Assembly (NCBI RefSeq): GCF_902706195.1 | Contig: NZ_CACSJO010000027.1 | Location: forward strand, 1 to 63,267 | DNA from: Novosphingobium sp. 18050 | GTDB taxonomy: Bacteria > Pseudomonadota > Alphaproteobacteria > Sphingomonadales > Sphingomonadaceae | Reading direction: 5' to 3' | Length of the DNA: 63,267 nucleotides | Shown here: positions 53,699 through 63,206 of the stretch, piece by piece | How the letters are laid out: the number at the start of each line of letters is the position of its first letter | How positions within the stretch are numbered: the stretch's first letter is position 1 | Program-made: the position numbers and the translations under genes | Notes under the pieces: model-generated | Seen by the model: only the letters and a program-made list of their open reading frames with translations | Database searches by the model: none | Told to the model about the DNA's origin: nothing

Positions 53699-53981
53699 AT
53701 GCGATTACCTTTGTCTACAATCCCAGGGAAATCCATCGCGCAATCATCCTCGCTAGCATCGCAGGCCCTTGCGCTCGCATCGTCTGGCCTGAAGCGAAAT
53801 ACCTGCATTGGGTGAATCCCTATTCATGGGAGGAAATTTACCAATTAATACCGCGATCGAGCGATGAACGTCCGGCCCGGTCGTGACAGGAGGCGCCCGC
53901 GCCAATTGGAGATGGGCATGCAGGTCCGGAGATCGGTGCCGGAATATCAGTCGTCCTGTCGCGTTACTTAAGGGGTTTGAA

Positions 53982-54563
53982 GTGATCAAGTATGTCCATG
54001 TTATTTCTGCAGGGGCGATGATCATATCAGCAGCGCCGGTGCTGTCGCTGCGTACCAACGCGAAGTTCCTGCGGGTCAGCCACTCGGTCGACAGCGATGA
54101 CATCATTTATGATGGCCGGCTGAAGCTGGGTTCGATCGGGCTGATGGCCGACCTGTAACCGTTCAGCAGCGGACTGCGCGTTTCAGGGGGCTTTCGCTTC
54201 AACGGCAACAAGGTGAACCTGAAGGCCAACACCGCTCAGGATATTATCGTCGAAGTTGGCGGCACCGAGTATTCCGGCGCCGCTATTGGTACGCTCGCCG
54301 GGCGGGTGAAAACGAAGAAGTTCGCGCCCACGCTGACCGTGGGTTACGCTGGCGGCCTCACCACCGGAGTGAAGTTCGGCGTCGAAGCTGGGGCCATGTT
54401 TTAGGGTTCCCCCAGGATCAACAGCCTGCGCGCCAGCGGTCCGATCGCCGCGAATGCCGCGTTCCAGGCAGCACTCGCCCGTGAGGAGCAGGAGATCGAG
54501 GACGACATCGACAGGTACAAGATCTATCCGATCCTGCAATTCTCGCTTCGTTACGCCTTCTGA
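53982..54563 (+). pseudogene. Outer-membrane beta-barrel protein with two nonsense codons
   Basis: From GTG 53982 the frame gives a signal-like start (VIKYVHVISAGAMIISAAPV), then DIIYDGRLKLGSIGLMADL, a stop at 54156-54158, then PFSSGLRVSGGFRFNGNKVN and VGYAGGLTTGVKFGVEAGAMF, a second stop (54402-54404), then LAREEQEIEDDIDRYKIYPI ending in the aromatic LQFSLRYAF at 54561-54563. All three pieces are in the same frame, so these are point nonsense mutations (Tyr to TAA, Gln to TAG), and the N-terminal strands seem deleted. It is a dead barrel gene that keeps its terminator. Confidence 0.8.
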
Positions 54564-54594
54564 CCCTGAATAGTACCCGGCTTTTTGCGTAATG

Positions 54595-54629
54595 AGGGTC
54601 CGGAAGCGATAGCGCTTCCGGACCCTTTT
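54595..54629 (+). terminator. Rho-independent terminator after the barrel pseudogene
   Basis: A 13-bp perfect stem (54595-54607 with 54614-54626, AGGGTCCGGAAGC and its complement), a 6-nt loop and a TTTT run follow the pseudogene stop by 31 nt on the + strand. Confidence 0.9.
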
Positions 54630-54766
54630 CTATTGCCCTCAATTCGGAGGCATACGCGAAAACACCGGATATTTCCCGGATAGTAAAAACTCTCCAAAAG
54701 GCTGCTACGCGCACCGAACCGACGGACATACGTAATAATATGTAGAATAATTCCTCCATACCACAA

Positions 54767-55327
54767 ATGTGGGATGCTGCGCTTTTCGATGTCGGTCAAA
54801 GCCGGCCCGAGGGTCGCACTTCACCAGAATTTCCGTTTAAATACCGGGGGGTAAAATTGGAACTTGCGACTGAACATGCCAGCAGGAAGGCGCCGCCTTC
54901 CAACCAGGCCTTTCACTTCGGCCTCACAGCCTCTGCAACGGATGGCGGGCAACACGACCGCCATTCCATCGCCGATCGATGTAAGTCCCTGCTCGAAGCC
55001 GATGCATCATTGCGCTCGATTACATCCAACGGCCTGCTGAGCCATGAGGCGCGGCTTATTTTGCAGCTGGCGGTGAAGGATGGAACGATCGTCAAGGAAG
55101 CGGCTCTGTCTTCACATTTGTCGGATCGGGCCTTTTACCAATTGTCGAAGCGTCTGGAGTGCCACGGAGTGATCCGTCAGAAGGCCGCACCAGGGGACCT
55201 CAGGACCAAGCAGATGCACCTCAGCGATGCCTTATGGCATGGTCTTGCCCGCATCATGCGGCCAAGCGGCGATACGCTGCCTGCCAATGTCGACGATGTA
55301 ACGACCGGGCGTATAGTTGGCGGATGA
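54767..55327 (+). CDS. Winged-helix (MarR-like) regulator, paralogue of the convergent downstream gene
   Basis: A 186-aa protein. The core, about residues 65-165 (CKSLLEADASLRSITSNGLL, SHEARLILQLAVKDG, LSDRAFYQLSKRLECHGVIR), is a MarR-like winged helix with a recognition helix ending in the basic wing PGDLRTKQMHL. The N-terminal 60 residues are low-complexity and the true start may be internal. It faces the 55412-55804 gene tail to tail, and the two proteins align throughout the core. Ligand and targets are unknown; control of the nearby autotransporter is plausible. Confidence 0.65.
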   Translation: MWDAALFDVGQSRPEGRTSPEFPFKYRGVKLELATEHASRKAPPSNQAFHFGLTASATDGGQHDRHSIADRCKSLLEADASLRSITSNGLLSHEARLILQLAVKDGTIVKEAALSSHLSDRAFYQLSKRLECHGVIRQKAAPGDLRTKQMHLSDALWHGLARIMRPSGDTLPANVDDVTTGRIVGG

Positions 55328-55411
55328 GGCCCTCCACGCAAGTGCCAGTCTGCGAACCTGGCACTTGCCGATTGCCGAGGCAGATGGCGGCCCCGGCATT
55401 CTCCAACTCAT

Positions 55412-55804
55412 TCAATCGCGCAGGTGCGCGTTCATCAACTCCACGAAATCGTCGTCGACCACGATCGATTTGGAGCGGCGATCGTCCGGGTTGGCCTGTA
55501 AGCGCAAGATCCCGGATGTTTCGAGGCGCTTCAGCAATTCATGGAAAGCCCTTCCTGACAGCAGCGACGATACCGACGCGTCCTTCACGATCAGGCTTTT
55601 GCTGACTGTCGCCTGTAGGATCAGCCTGAAATCGTGACTGAGCAGGCTGGTACCAAACGTCGCCCGCAAATCCTGGTCGAGGTCCAGCAATTTGTGAATG
55701 GTATCGTGGACCTGCCCCTGATCGCCTGAACTTACCGCGCCTGTTCCTGTCATCCGCGTCACATCCAGCATTCCCGGCGATCGCCCCGCATGGTGGACGA
55801 CCAA
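55412..55804 (-). CDS. Winged-helix (MarR-like) regulator, paralogue of the upstream gene
   Basis: A 130-aa protein from ATG 55804; internal ATGs at 55771 or 55753 are possible starts. IHKLLDLDQDLRATFGTSLL, SHDFRLILQATVSKS, LLSGRAFHELLKRLETSGIL and the wing NPDDRRSKSIVV match the 54767 protein position for position, at roughly 40 percent identity by eye. It is divergent from the large autotransporter gene, so it is the nearest candidate for binding the perfect inverted repeat at 56025-56053. Confidence 0.7.
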   Translation of the reverse strand: MVVHHAGRSPGMLDVTRMTGTGAVSSGDQGQVHDTIHKLLDLDQDLRATFGTSLLSHDFRLILQATVSKSLIVKDASVSSLLSGRAFHELLKRLETSGILRLQANPDDRRSKSIVVDDDFVELMNAHLRD

Positions 55805-56024
55805 TCCCTGTACCCCGCAGCCATGACCACATCCGCAGGCCTCGTATCACGGCGTTCGAATGGGATGCCTATATTCATGGGGGCAGCAGCAAGGAACGAA
55901 CTTCGACAGCTAGAGTTGCATGCATATATTGCCGGTTATTTTTAACCGCATTTTGTACTAGCAATTAGTGCAGGCGAAATGATTATGACGACTTTTATCG
56001 ATCCCCTAATGCGCAAATCGAGAC

Positions 56025-56053
56025 TAGGTGAATTTCAAACACATATTCACCTA
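56025..56053. promoter_or_regulatory. Perfect 9-bp inverted repeat upstream of the autotransporter
   Basis: TAGGTGAAT (56025-56033) and ATTCACCTA (56045-56053) are exact complements with centres 20 bp apart, two helical turns, ending 44 nt before the autotransporter ATG. The layout fits a dimeric winged-helix or LuxR operator. It could alternatively form an RNA hairpin in the 5' leader. The rest of 55805-56097 is AT-richer and non-coding. Confidence 0.6.
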
Positions 56054-56097
56054 TGCGATCTCTTTTACTGAACCTGAAATTGCGTTTAGGGGGCTTT

Positions 56098-59000
56098 ATG
56101 AAATTTAATGTTTCGACAGACATGGCCAGTCGTCTGCGCCATCGCCGTGCAGCACTGGCGATTACTACCGCGCTTGTTTCGCTCGGCGGCGGCAATGCCG
56201 TTGCACAGAGCGTAAGCATCGCCGAACCGACCACCAGCACCGCCGCCAATACCGCAATCGCCGCAGCGACGAACACGCCGTCCAGCGCCGTCTCGGTCGG
56301 CGTCACGGGAACAGGTGTCGTCACCGGCGGCGAAAACGTTTTCCTTCAGTCGCTGGGCGCGGGTCGCGGTGACGGAGCGCTCGGCTTCGCCAGCGTCGGC
56401 GAACTCGGTGCCATCGACGACGACGGCCTGGTGACCGACAGCGTCGGCCTGCGTCTGGTGGGCGCCGGTTCGTCCGCTGCCGGTAACACCGCAACCGTCA
56501 CCAACAACGGACTGGTCACGGCCGGTATCCTGGCCACGGACTTCGGCAGCGACGTTGCGATCACCAACGGCGGGACCGTCTATGGCGCCATCAACGGCAC
56601 CGGTTTCGGCAACGTCTCGGTGACCACCGCATCGGGCGGGTCGCTGATCGCCGCATCGGCGTTCAACGGAGTGCGCGCCACCGCGTTCTCGCAGGGCACC
56701 AGCACGACCGCCAACGGTATCACCACGTCGACGAACACAGGCGGCAACGCGGCGATCACCCAGAATGGCGACGCAGTGCTTGCCGACGGCGCGACCGGCG
56801 CTAGCCTGAACGCTTCCGCCAACACTGGTAACGCAGCCGTCAACGTCAACGCCAAGGCGGGTACGGTCAACGCGATCGGCGCCTCCGGCTCGGGCACGTC
56901 CTGGAACGGTGGCAGCACCCCTGTCGCCGACGCGACCACGACCACTTACGACTACGGCTACACCTCCGCGACCGGCACCGCCACCGTAGGGGTGGGCGCC
57001 GATGGCGACGTGACCGGCGTAATCGCCAGCGCAAACAGCGGGTCCAACGTGACCATCGACGGCAAGGTCGGGACCGGCGGCGTCAACGCCACGTCGTCCG
57101 CACAGGACTATCGCTACGCCAACACCCAAACGCGCGATACCGCCGACCTGCTCGCCGGCAACAGCTACGCACTGACCGAGAGCCAGACCGGCGGCGCATC
57201 CAACGTTACCGTGGCCGCGGGCGGTACCGTGGCTGGCAGCGTGAACGCGACCGGCGATGCCGGTGCGACCGTAGCGATCGACGGCGAAGTGGCCGGCAGC
57301 ATCAACGCAGCCTCCACCGGAACCGACTATACTTACGCAGACACCAGCAGCTACAATGCCGATGGCGACCTGACCGGGACCACCAACGTACAGACCAACA
57401 CCCGTTCCGGCGGCCTGGCCAGCGTGACGGTCGGTGCCGGCGGCTCGGTCGGCAGCAGCATCACGGCGGTCGGCGATTCCGGTGCGACGGTGGTCGCCAA
57501 TGGCGATGTCGATGGCAGCATCACTGCACGCCAGCCCAACGCCGCCAATTACACTTATGACAGCACCTACACGGCGGCTACCAACACGACCGTCGTCAGC
57601 ACCAGCAACACTTTCGCCGATGGCAACGGTTCGGTTGCGATAGGGTCCGGCGCGAGCATCGGCGGCGATGTCACGGCCTACGGCAACACCGGCGCATCGG
57701 TGACCGCGGCTGCATCCAGCATCGTCAACGGCTCGGTCCTCGTTGGGGCCCGCCCCGGTTACGAGACTTCGTCGCTCACCACCGATGTCGGCCCCGACCC
57801 CGTCACCGGCGACTATAGCTACAGCAACGAAAGCGCCTCCACCCGCGCCGGCGGCAACGCCGCCTTCGACAACGCGGGCTATGTGCGCGGCAATGTCTCG
57901 GTAACCGCGCTGACCAGCGCCACCGTCACCAATAGCGGCCAGGTCACCGGTTCGACTTATGTGAACGTCGGCGGCACCGACAGCGCCAGCAGCAATTCCC
58001 ATAGCCTCACAACTACCATTGCCGACGACTTGACAACTGCCACCTATGCCCAGGCCGGCACGTCCCAGACCACCGGCATCGCCGGCAACGTTACGGGCAC
58101 CTACTCGGGCACCAACGGCCAGGTCAGCTTTGCCCCCATCTCCGAGGGCAACATCACCCAGGAGGCGACCGGCAACAGCACGGTCAATGCATCTGGCACG
58201 GTGTTCGGCTCGATCGCATCTTCGGCGGGGATCGGCAGCGCCACGTCGCAAAGCGGATGGACCTCGACCAACGTTTACGTGACCGACGCCTCAGCGCCGG
58301 AAAACAACACGTCGACGTCCACTTACGCCTCGACAAATTCGTCGAATTCCGCCGCAGGCACCAGCACGGTGAACATCACCGGCAACGTGTCGGATGCCTA
58401 CTTCGGGTCGCAGACCGTTTCCTCGAACGGCACCACGGGCAGCACCGTTACCGTCTCCGGCATCGTTGACGGATCGGTCAGCTCGAACGCGAGCGGCATC
58501 GTCAGCGGACAGGGCGCATACGATTCGCTCGACACCTACGCGGGGTCGCCGTCGGTCAACACCGGCTACGAAGTTGTCCAGAGCACTACCAGCACCGTGA
58601 CCAGCGGCGCTGCCGTCGGCAACGTGACGGGTGCGGGAGAGGTGAACGGTTCGCTGAACGTCACCGGCGTATCGTCGGCCTCGGCGCAAGTGGCCAGTGC
58701 TGCCAGCGTGCTGGGCAATGTCTACGTCCGCACGGGGGGAACCGACACGGCTTCCGCAAGCACGGACACCTTCGCTTTCGATCCGGAAGCCGAAGTATCG
58801 ACGCGCACCTCGACCTCGACCGCTTCGTCGAGCGCAGCTGCAGCTTCGGGCAATGCCTCAGCCGCCATCCACGGTCAGGTTGCAGGCAGCGTTTCGGTCG
58901 TGGCGACCCGCGGCAATGCCAGCGCCGTGGTCAACGGCCAGGTCGAGGGCTATGTTGATGCCTCCACCGCAGGCTCCACGGCAGTCACTTCGACCGAGTG

Positions 59001-61782
59001 GAACTATGCCGGGACGACCGCCACGCCGGTGCTGACCGATTACACCAGCACCACCGTCTACACCGCGACCGGCGGCATCGCTTCCGTCGCCATCGACACC
59101 TCCGCAGCGTTCAAGGCTGATGGCGTCGGCACAACGACCGCGAGCGTGGACGGCGTCTATGCATCCGGCCTCGGCGGCGCGACCGTCACCGTGGCGGCCG
59201 GCTCCAGCGTCGACGGCTCGGTCTACGCAGCGAGCGTCTTTGAAAACTCGACAGACACCACCACGCAGACTTACGCCGCTAACGGGGTGGTCTCGCAGAC
59301 CCAGACTTACGCCCAGTCGGCGGTCGGCGCAGATGCCAGCGTGGTCAACAACGGCATTGTCGGCGGAGAAATCTTCGCCGCGGGCCTGAAGACCGCCACG
59401 GTGACCAACGGCGGCGAGGCCGAGGGCCTGATCGCCATTGCCGCCTCGGAGAACTACAACTTCACCGAAGTCGACAACGACGCCAACAACCTCAGCCCGT
59501 CCACGCGCACCGTCACCCGCACGATGACCTATGTTCCGGTCGGCGGCGCGGCCACGGTCACCAACAGCGGCACCACCTCGTACGTCGCAGTGGCCGGCGC
59601 TACCGGCACCGTGACCAACAGCGGCACGATCGGGGGCGACATCTGGCTGGGCCAGTCCGTGGCGAACGGCACGGAAGTTGCGGTCACTACCTCGACCTCG
59701 CCGTCGATGTTCCCGGAACCGGCCTTCACGCCGGCCGCGAGGCTTGCCACCCAGACCTACACCGTCAACCAGAACGGCGTGCTGGAAGGCAACGTCTATG
59801 TGACGGGTGCCGACTACGAAGACACCTTCAAGACCTCCAACGTTTCTGCCACGATCAACCTCAACACGGGTTCCGAGACCACTGGCTCGTTCTTCACCGA
59901 AAACAACACCGACACCGTGGTCAACGTCAACGGCGGCAAGCTGACTCTGGTCGGCCCGGCCTACGTTCCGGTCGACACTGATACGGCGGACGCCGTCTGG
60001 TCTGCGGGTCTCGACACCGGCTCGACCGGTGGCAGCTTCGCCCTGAACGTGAACTCGGGCACTGCCGAGATCACGCCGCCCCTCGACGGCCCCTTCGGCA
60101 TCAACGGTAACGTCACCGTCGGCGCCAACGGCACGCTCGTCGTGGGCACGGTCGTCACCCCGGCCAACACCGGTTCGGGCGCCAGCATCACCGGCACGAC
60201 GCCGACCGTGGTGGGCGCGGACCTGGTCATCTCGGGCAACTTTGCGACCAGCGGCACCCTTGCCGTCGGCCTCAACGGTACGCTCGTGAAGACCCCGGTC
60301 GCTCCGGTGTCGACCTCGACCGACTTCCTGGCACCGATCACCACGGTGCTGACGGGTTCGGGCTTGGCCTACACCACTCCCGAAGCTGCAGGCGTGGCGA
60401 TCAGCTCGCCCTCGTCGATCGCGGTGGGCGGCAACCTGACCCTTGGCGGCAAGGTCCAGGTCTACGTGCCGACCGGCTCGATCTTCACCGGCACGGAGAG
60501 CGCAGAGCTCTTCACCGTCGGCGGAACGGTCACCGGCGCTACCACGGTCGTTAGCAACCTGAACTCGCAGTTCGTCACCCTGGCGACTTCGACTTCGGGC
60601 CAGACGGTTTCGGTCAAGGCCACGCGCGTCAGCTACGGCACGGCCGCGACCAACCCGAACGCGGCAGCTGCCGCAGTCGCCCTCGACAAGGCGATCCCGG
60701 GCGTGGTCAAGGTTCTGGTCGACGATGCCGAAGGTATCCGCAGCTACGCCTCCATCGCCGAACTGAACCAGGTTCAGGACATAGCCAACGTCGTCTCCAA
60801 CCTCGACTGGAATCTCTCGAAGGCCCAGGCGGCGGCGGTGTTCAACGAACTGGCGTCGGCCTCGATCTACGGATCGCTCGCCAACCTGCGCCAGAACGTC
60901 GCCTTCCAGGGCCAGTTCGACCAGCTTGCCCAGCGGCGTGACCAGCAGGCTGGCGGCGTGAACCTGTGGATTGCCCCGATCGGCAACTTCGCAACGTTCG
61001 GCGGCACCGCATCGGGTGCGGCCAAGATCGACGCGACGAGCTATGGCGCGGCCACCGGCCTCGACATCGCCTACAACGAGAGCGGCGCCTTCGGCTTCGG
61101 CTTCGGCTATGCCCGCCACAACGTGGATGCCAAGGGGCAGCCGACGAAGGTTGACGGCAAGACCTACTCGCTGGGTGCCTACTGGACCCAGGGCTTCGGT
61201 CCGCTGTCGGTTAATGCGCAGTTCGTCTACGGTTTCTCGAGCTTCGACGCGCGGCGTAACCTGACCCTGCTTTCCCGCAAGGTGACCGCGGACTTCCGCG
61301 GCAACGAATGGGACGGCAGCGTCGGCGTGGCCTACAACTTCGGACAGGGCGATATCGACATCGTGCCCTTCGGCGAACTGGCGATCCGTCACTGGAAGAC
61401 CAACGGTTTCACCGAAGAAGGCGGTGCCGGTCTCGGCCTCGCGGTCGAGGGCGACAGCAAGAGCGTGTTCGAACCGACGCTTGGCGTGCGCTTCGCAACG
61501 GTGCTCTCGCAGACCGACACCTTCACCCTGCGGCCTTACGCCAGCCTGGCCTACACCTTCCAGGGTGATGCCGGCACTACGCGCACGGTCAGCTACCTGG
61601 GTGACCTGGACGGCAATACCTTCGAGCTGAAGGGCGTCGATCCGAAGGGTTACGCCACCCTCGCCGCCGGTCTCACCACCGTCGTCGCGGAAATGGTGAA
61701 CATCTCCCTGGGCGGTAGCTACGCCTTCGGTAGCAATAACAACGTTGCGACCATCCGGTCGACGATCGGTATCAAGTTCTAA
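56098..61782 (+). CDS. Giant type V autotransporter with repeat-rich passenger
   Basis: A 1894-aa protein. ATG 56098 follows TAGGGGG and starts a signal peptide (about 37 residues, cleavage after AVAQ); an upstream ATG at 56053 is less likely. The passenger (about 40-1600) consists of repeated beta-coil units such as VTVGAGGSVGSSITAVGDSG and VANGDVDGSITA, broken by variable Thr/Ser/Tyr-rich inserts (YTYDSTYTAATNTT). The last 285 residues form an autotransporter barrel (NLWIAPIGNFATFGG at its start) ending IRSTIGIKF with terminal Phe. It should be displayed or secreted at the cell surface; adhesion or biofilm function is inference. It is high in GC and complete, with its own terminator. Confidence 0.9.
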   Translation: MKFNVSTDMASRLRHRRAALAITTALVSLGGGNAVAQSVSIAEPTTSTAANTAIAAATNTPSSAVSVGVTGTGVVTGGENVFLQSLGAGRGDGALGFASVGELGAIDDDGLVTDSVGLRLVGAGSSAAGNTATVTNNGLVTAGILATDFGSDVAITNGGTVYGAINGTGFGNVSVTTASGGSLIAASAFNGVRATAFSQGTSTTANGITTSTNTGGNAAITQNGDAVLADGATGASLNASANTGNAAVNVNAKAGTVNAIGASGSGTSWNGGSTPVADATTTTYDYGYTSATGTATVGVGADGDVTGVIASANSGSNVTIDGKVGTGGVNATSSAQDYRYANTQTRDTADLLAGNSYALTESQTGGASNVTVAAGGTVAGSVNATGDAGATVAIDGEVAGSINAASTGTDYTYADTSSYNADGDLTGTTNVQTNTRSGGLASVTVGAGGSVGSSITAVGDSGATVVANGDVDGSITARQPNAANYTYDSTYTAATNTTVVSTSNTFADGNGSVAIGSGASIGGDVTAYGNTGASVTAAASSIVNGSVLVGARPGYETSSLTTDVGPDPVTGDYSYSNESASTRAGGNAAFDNAGYVRGNVSVTALTSATVTNSGQVTGSTYVNVGGTDSASSNSHSLTTTIADDLTTATYAQAGTSQTTGIAGNVTGTYSGTNGQVSFAPISEGNITQEATGNSTVNASGTVFGSIASSAGIGSATSQSGWTSTNVYVTDASAPENNTSTSTYASTNSSNSAAGTSTVNITGNVSDAYFGSQTVSSNGTTGSTVTVSGIVDGSVSSNASGIVSGQGAYDSLDTYAGSPSVNTGYEVVQSTTSTVTSGAAVGNVTGAGEVNGSLNVTGVSSASAQVASAASVLGNVYVRTGGTDTASASTDTFAFDPEAEVSTRTSTSTASSSAAAASGNASAAIHGQVAGSVSVVATRGNASAVVNGQVEGYVDASTAGSTAVTSTEWNYAGTTATPVLTDYTSTTVYTATGGIASVAIDTSAAFKADGVGTTTASVDGVYASGLGGATVTVAAGSSVDGSVYAASVFENSTDTTTQTYAANGVVSQTQTYAQSAVGADASVVNNGIVGGEIFAAGLKTATVTNGGEAEGLIAIAASENYNFTEVDNDANNLSPSTRTVTRTMTYVPVGGAATVTNSGTTSYVAVAGATGTVTNSGTIGGDIWLGQSVANGTEVAVTTSTSPSMFPEPAFTPAARLATQTYTVNQNGVLEGNVYVTGADYEDTFKTSNVSATINLNTGSETTGSFFTENNTDTVVNVNGGKLTLVGPAYVPVDTDTADAVWSAGLDTGSTGGSFALNVNSGTAEITPPLDGPFGINGNVTVGANGTLVVGTVVTPANTGSGASITGTTPTVVGADLVISGNFATSGTLAVGLNGTLVKTPVAPVSTSTDFLAPITTVLTGSGLAYTTPEAAGVAISSPSSIAVGGNLTLGGKVQVYVPTGSIFTGTESAELFTVGGTVTGATTVVSNLNSQFVTLATSTSGQTVSVKATRVSYGTAATNPNAAAAAVALDKAIPGVVKVLVDDAEGIRSYASIAELNQVQDIANVVSNLDWNLSKAQAAAVFNELASASIYGSLANLRQNVAFQGQFDQLAQRRDQQAGGVNLWIAPIGNFATFGGTASGAAKIDATSYGAATGLDIAYNESGAFGFGFGYARHNVDAKGQPTKVDGKTYSLGAYWTQGFGPLSVNAQFVYGFSSFDARRNLTLLSRKVTADFRGNEWDGSVGVAYNFGQGDIDIVPFGELAIRHWKTNGFTEEGGAGLGLAVEGDSKSVFEPTLGVRFATVLSQTDTFTLRPYASLAYTFQGDAGTTRTVSYLGDLDGNTFELKGVDPKGYATLAAGLTTVVAEMVNISLGGSYAFGSNNNVATIRSTIGIKF

Positions 61783-61809
61783 CTGCCCCCTGAGCTTGAA
61801 TAGACTGAA

Positions 61810-61838
61810 GGGCGCCGACGCTGTCGGCGCCCTTTTTT
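61810..61838 (+). terminator. Rho-independent terminator after the autotransporter
   Basis: A 10-bp perfect GC stem (GGGCGCCGAC, loop GCT, GTCGGCGCCC) is followed directly by six T residues, 28 nt past the stop. Confidence 0.95.
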
Positions 61839-61942
61839 ACGTGCTCGTTTCATCTCCGGCACATGTGGAGCAAGCAGGTAATTGCTCACGGGTTTGGCAG
61901 AAATGTCTTGCGCGTAGGGCGATTGGCTGATTCGCCCTACGG

Positions 61943-62372
61943 ATGTCACCCCCGCCGCTTCGTGTTCTAACCGACGCCGAGACGAACGAGTTGCTGCTCG
62001 CGCAGCACGAGATGATCGAGCCGATGGCAGTACGGATTTCCGAGTTGGAAGCCTTGGTCGGCAAGCCGCGGAAAACCTCGAAGAATTCGCATATTCCGCC
62101 TTCGAAGGATGACTTTGACAAGCGCGGTGGCAAAGGCGGTAAGCTCAAGACCGGCAAACGTCCGCCGCGCGAAGGCAAGCATCGCATTCGCCGAGACGCC
62201 CGCAAGCATGAAGCCCGGCACTCCGTTTGGCCCCGGCATCCGCTCGCTGCTAGCCTATCTGCATCACAGCCACCATGTCAGCTTCGAGCGACTGTCGCGC
62301 ATTGCCAAGGAGTGCTGGGCAGCCACCAACCCGATGTATGGCGCTCCGTCGCTACGCTGGACAGCAGGAACT
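61943..62372 (+). pseudogene. IS66-family transposase (TnpC) remnant
   Basis: The N-terminal part (ISELEALVGKPRKTSKNSHI with PPSKDDFDKRGGKGG) is the IS66 leucine-zipper and linker region. After a frameshift near 62190-62210 another frame supplies PGTPFGPGIRSLLAYLHHSH and VSFERLSRIAKECW, from the middle of the same protein. The intervening zinc-finger region and all catalytic residues are absent, so it is an internally deleted relic. Its 3' end abuts the IS5-type copy. Confidence 0.75.
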
Positions 62373-62448
62373 GAGCAAAGGGCATTAGGCTCAGGACCCA
62401 TTGATTGGCGGGCGGCGATATGATTCAGGCTCCGCGAGGAGACCGAGC

Positions 62449-63206
62449 ATGAGCGACCTGTATTGGCTGACGGACGAGCAGATGGTGCGTCTAACGCCGT
62501 ATTTTCCCAAGAGCCACGGCAAGCCACGGGTCGATGATCGGCGGGTTTTGAGCGGGATCATCTTCGTCAATCGCAACGGTCTGCGCTGGCGGGATGCGCC
62601 GAGGGAATACGGGCCGCATAAGACGCTTTACAACCGATGAAAGCGTTGGGGCGAGATGGGCGTGTTTTCTCGCATGATGGAGGACCTGTCCGCTCAGAGG
62701 GCCGAGCCCCAGACCATCATGATCGATGCGACCTATTTCAAGGCCCACCGCACGGCTTCCAGCCTTGGGGTAAAAAAGGGGATCTCGGCCGCCTGATCGG
62801 ACGGACCAAGGGCGGTATGAACACCAAGCTTCACGCCGTTACCGATGCCAACGGCCGCCCGCTGAGCTTCTTCATCACGGCTGGCCAGGTCAGCGATTAC
62901 ACTGGCGCAGCGGCCCTGCTCGACGACCTGCCAAAAGCGCAGTGTATGCTGGCCGATCGGGGCTATGACGCCGAATGGTTCAGGGACGCGCTCGAGCAAA
63001 AGGGCATCAAGCCCTGCATTCCGGGCCGCAAGTCCCGCTCCTTGCCCGTCAAATACGACAAGCGCCGATACAAACGCCGCAACCGCATCGAGATCATGTT
63101 CGGCCGCCTGAAGGACTGGCGCCGCATCGCAACCCGCTAAGACCGCTGCCCAACAGTTTTCTTCTCCGCCCTCGCTCTCACTGCCACAGTGCTCTTCTGG
63201 CTCTGA
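62449..63206 (+). pseudogene. IS5-family (IS427-group) transposase with -1 frameshift site and two nonsense codons
   Basis: ATG 62449 opens LYWLTDEQMVRLTPYFPKSH and VDDRRVLSGIIFVNRNGLRW, then an in-frame TGA (62638-62640) replaces an expected Trp in LYNRWKRWG. Reading resumes in frame through TIMIDATYFKAHRTASSLGV to a slippery A-AAA-AAG (62772-62778). In the -1 frame it continues GDLGRLIGRTKGGMNTKLHA, LADRGYDAEWF and RNRIEIMFGRLKDWRR, hits TAA (63138-63140) in place of Tyr, and would end FSALALTATVLFWL at 63206. The D-D-E elements are visible (MIDATY, ADRGYDA, RIEIMF). Two nonsense codons make it inactive. Terminal repeats could not be defined; the right end may lie outside the window or be lost. 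Confidence 0.85.
62772..62778 (+). other. Programmed -1 ribosomal frameshift heptamer in the IS5-type transposase gene
   Basis: A-AAA-AAG lies in the correct zero-frame phase (codons GTA AAA AAG) and a one-base slip leads directly into the conserved GDLGRLIGRTKGG frame. Without slipping, translation stops eight codons later or sooner. This is the expected way IS427-group elements fuse OrfA and OrfB. Confidence 0.75.

Noticed and set aside
56086..61392. Long antisense reading frames (721 and 844 codons) opposite the autotransporter
   Set aside because: They are a by-product of GC-rich, repetitive codon structure on the + strand; the translations are Gly/Arg/Asp/Val-rich without domains, while the + strand protein has a clear signal peptide and barrel.
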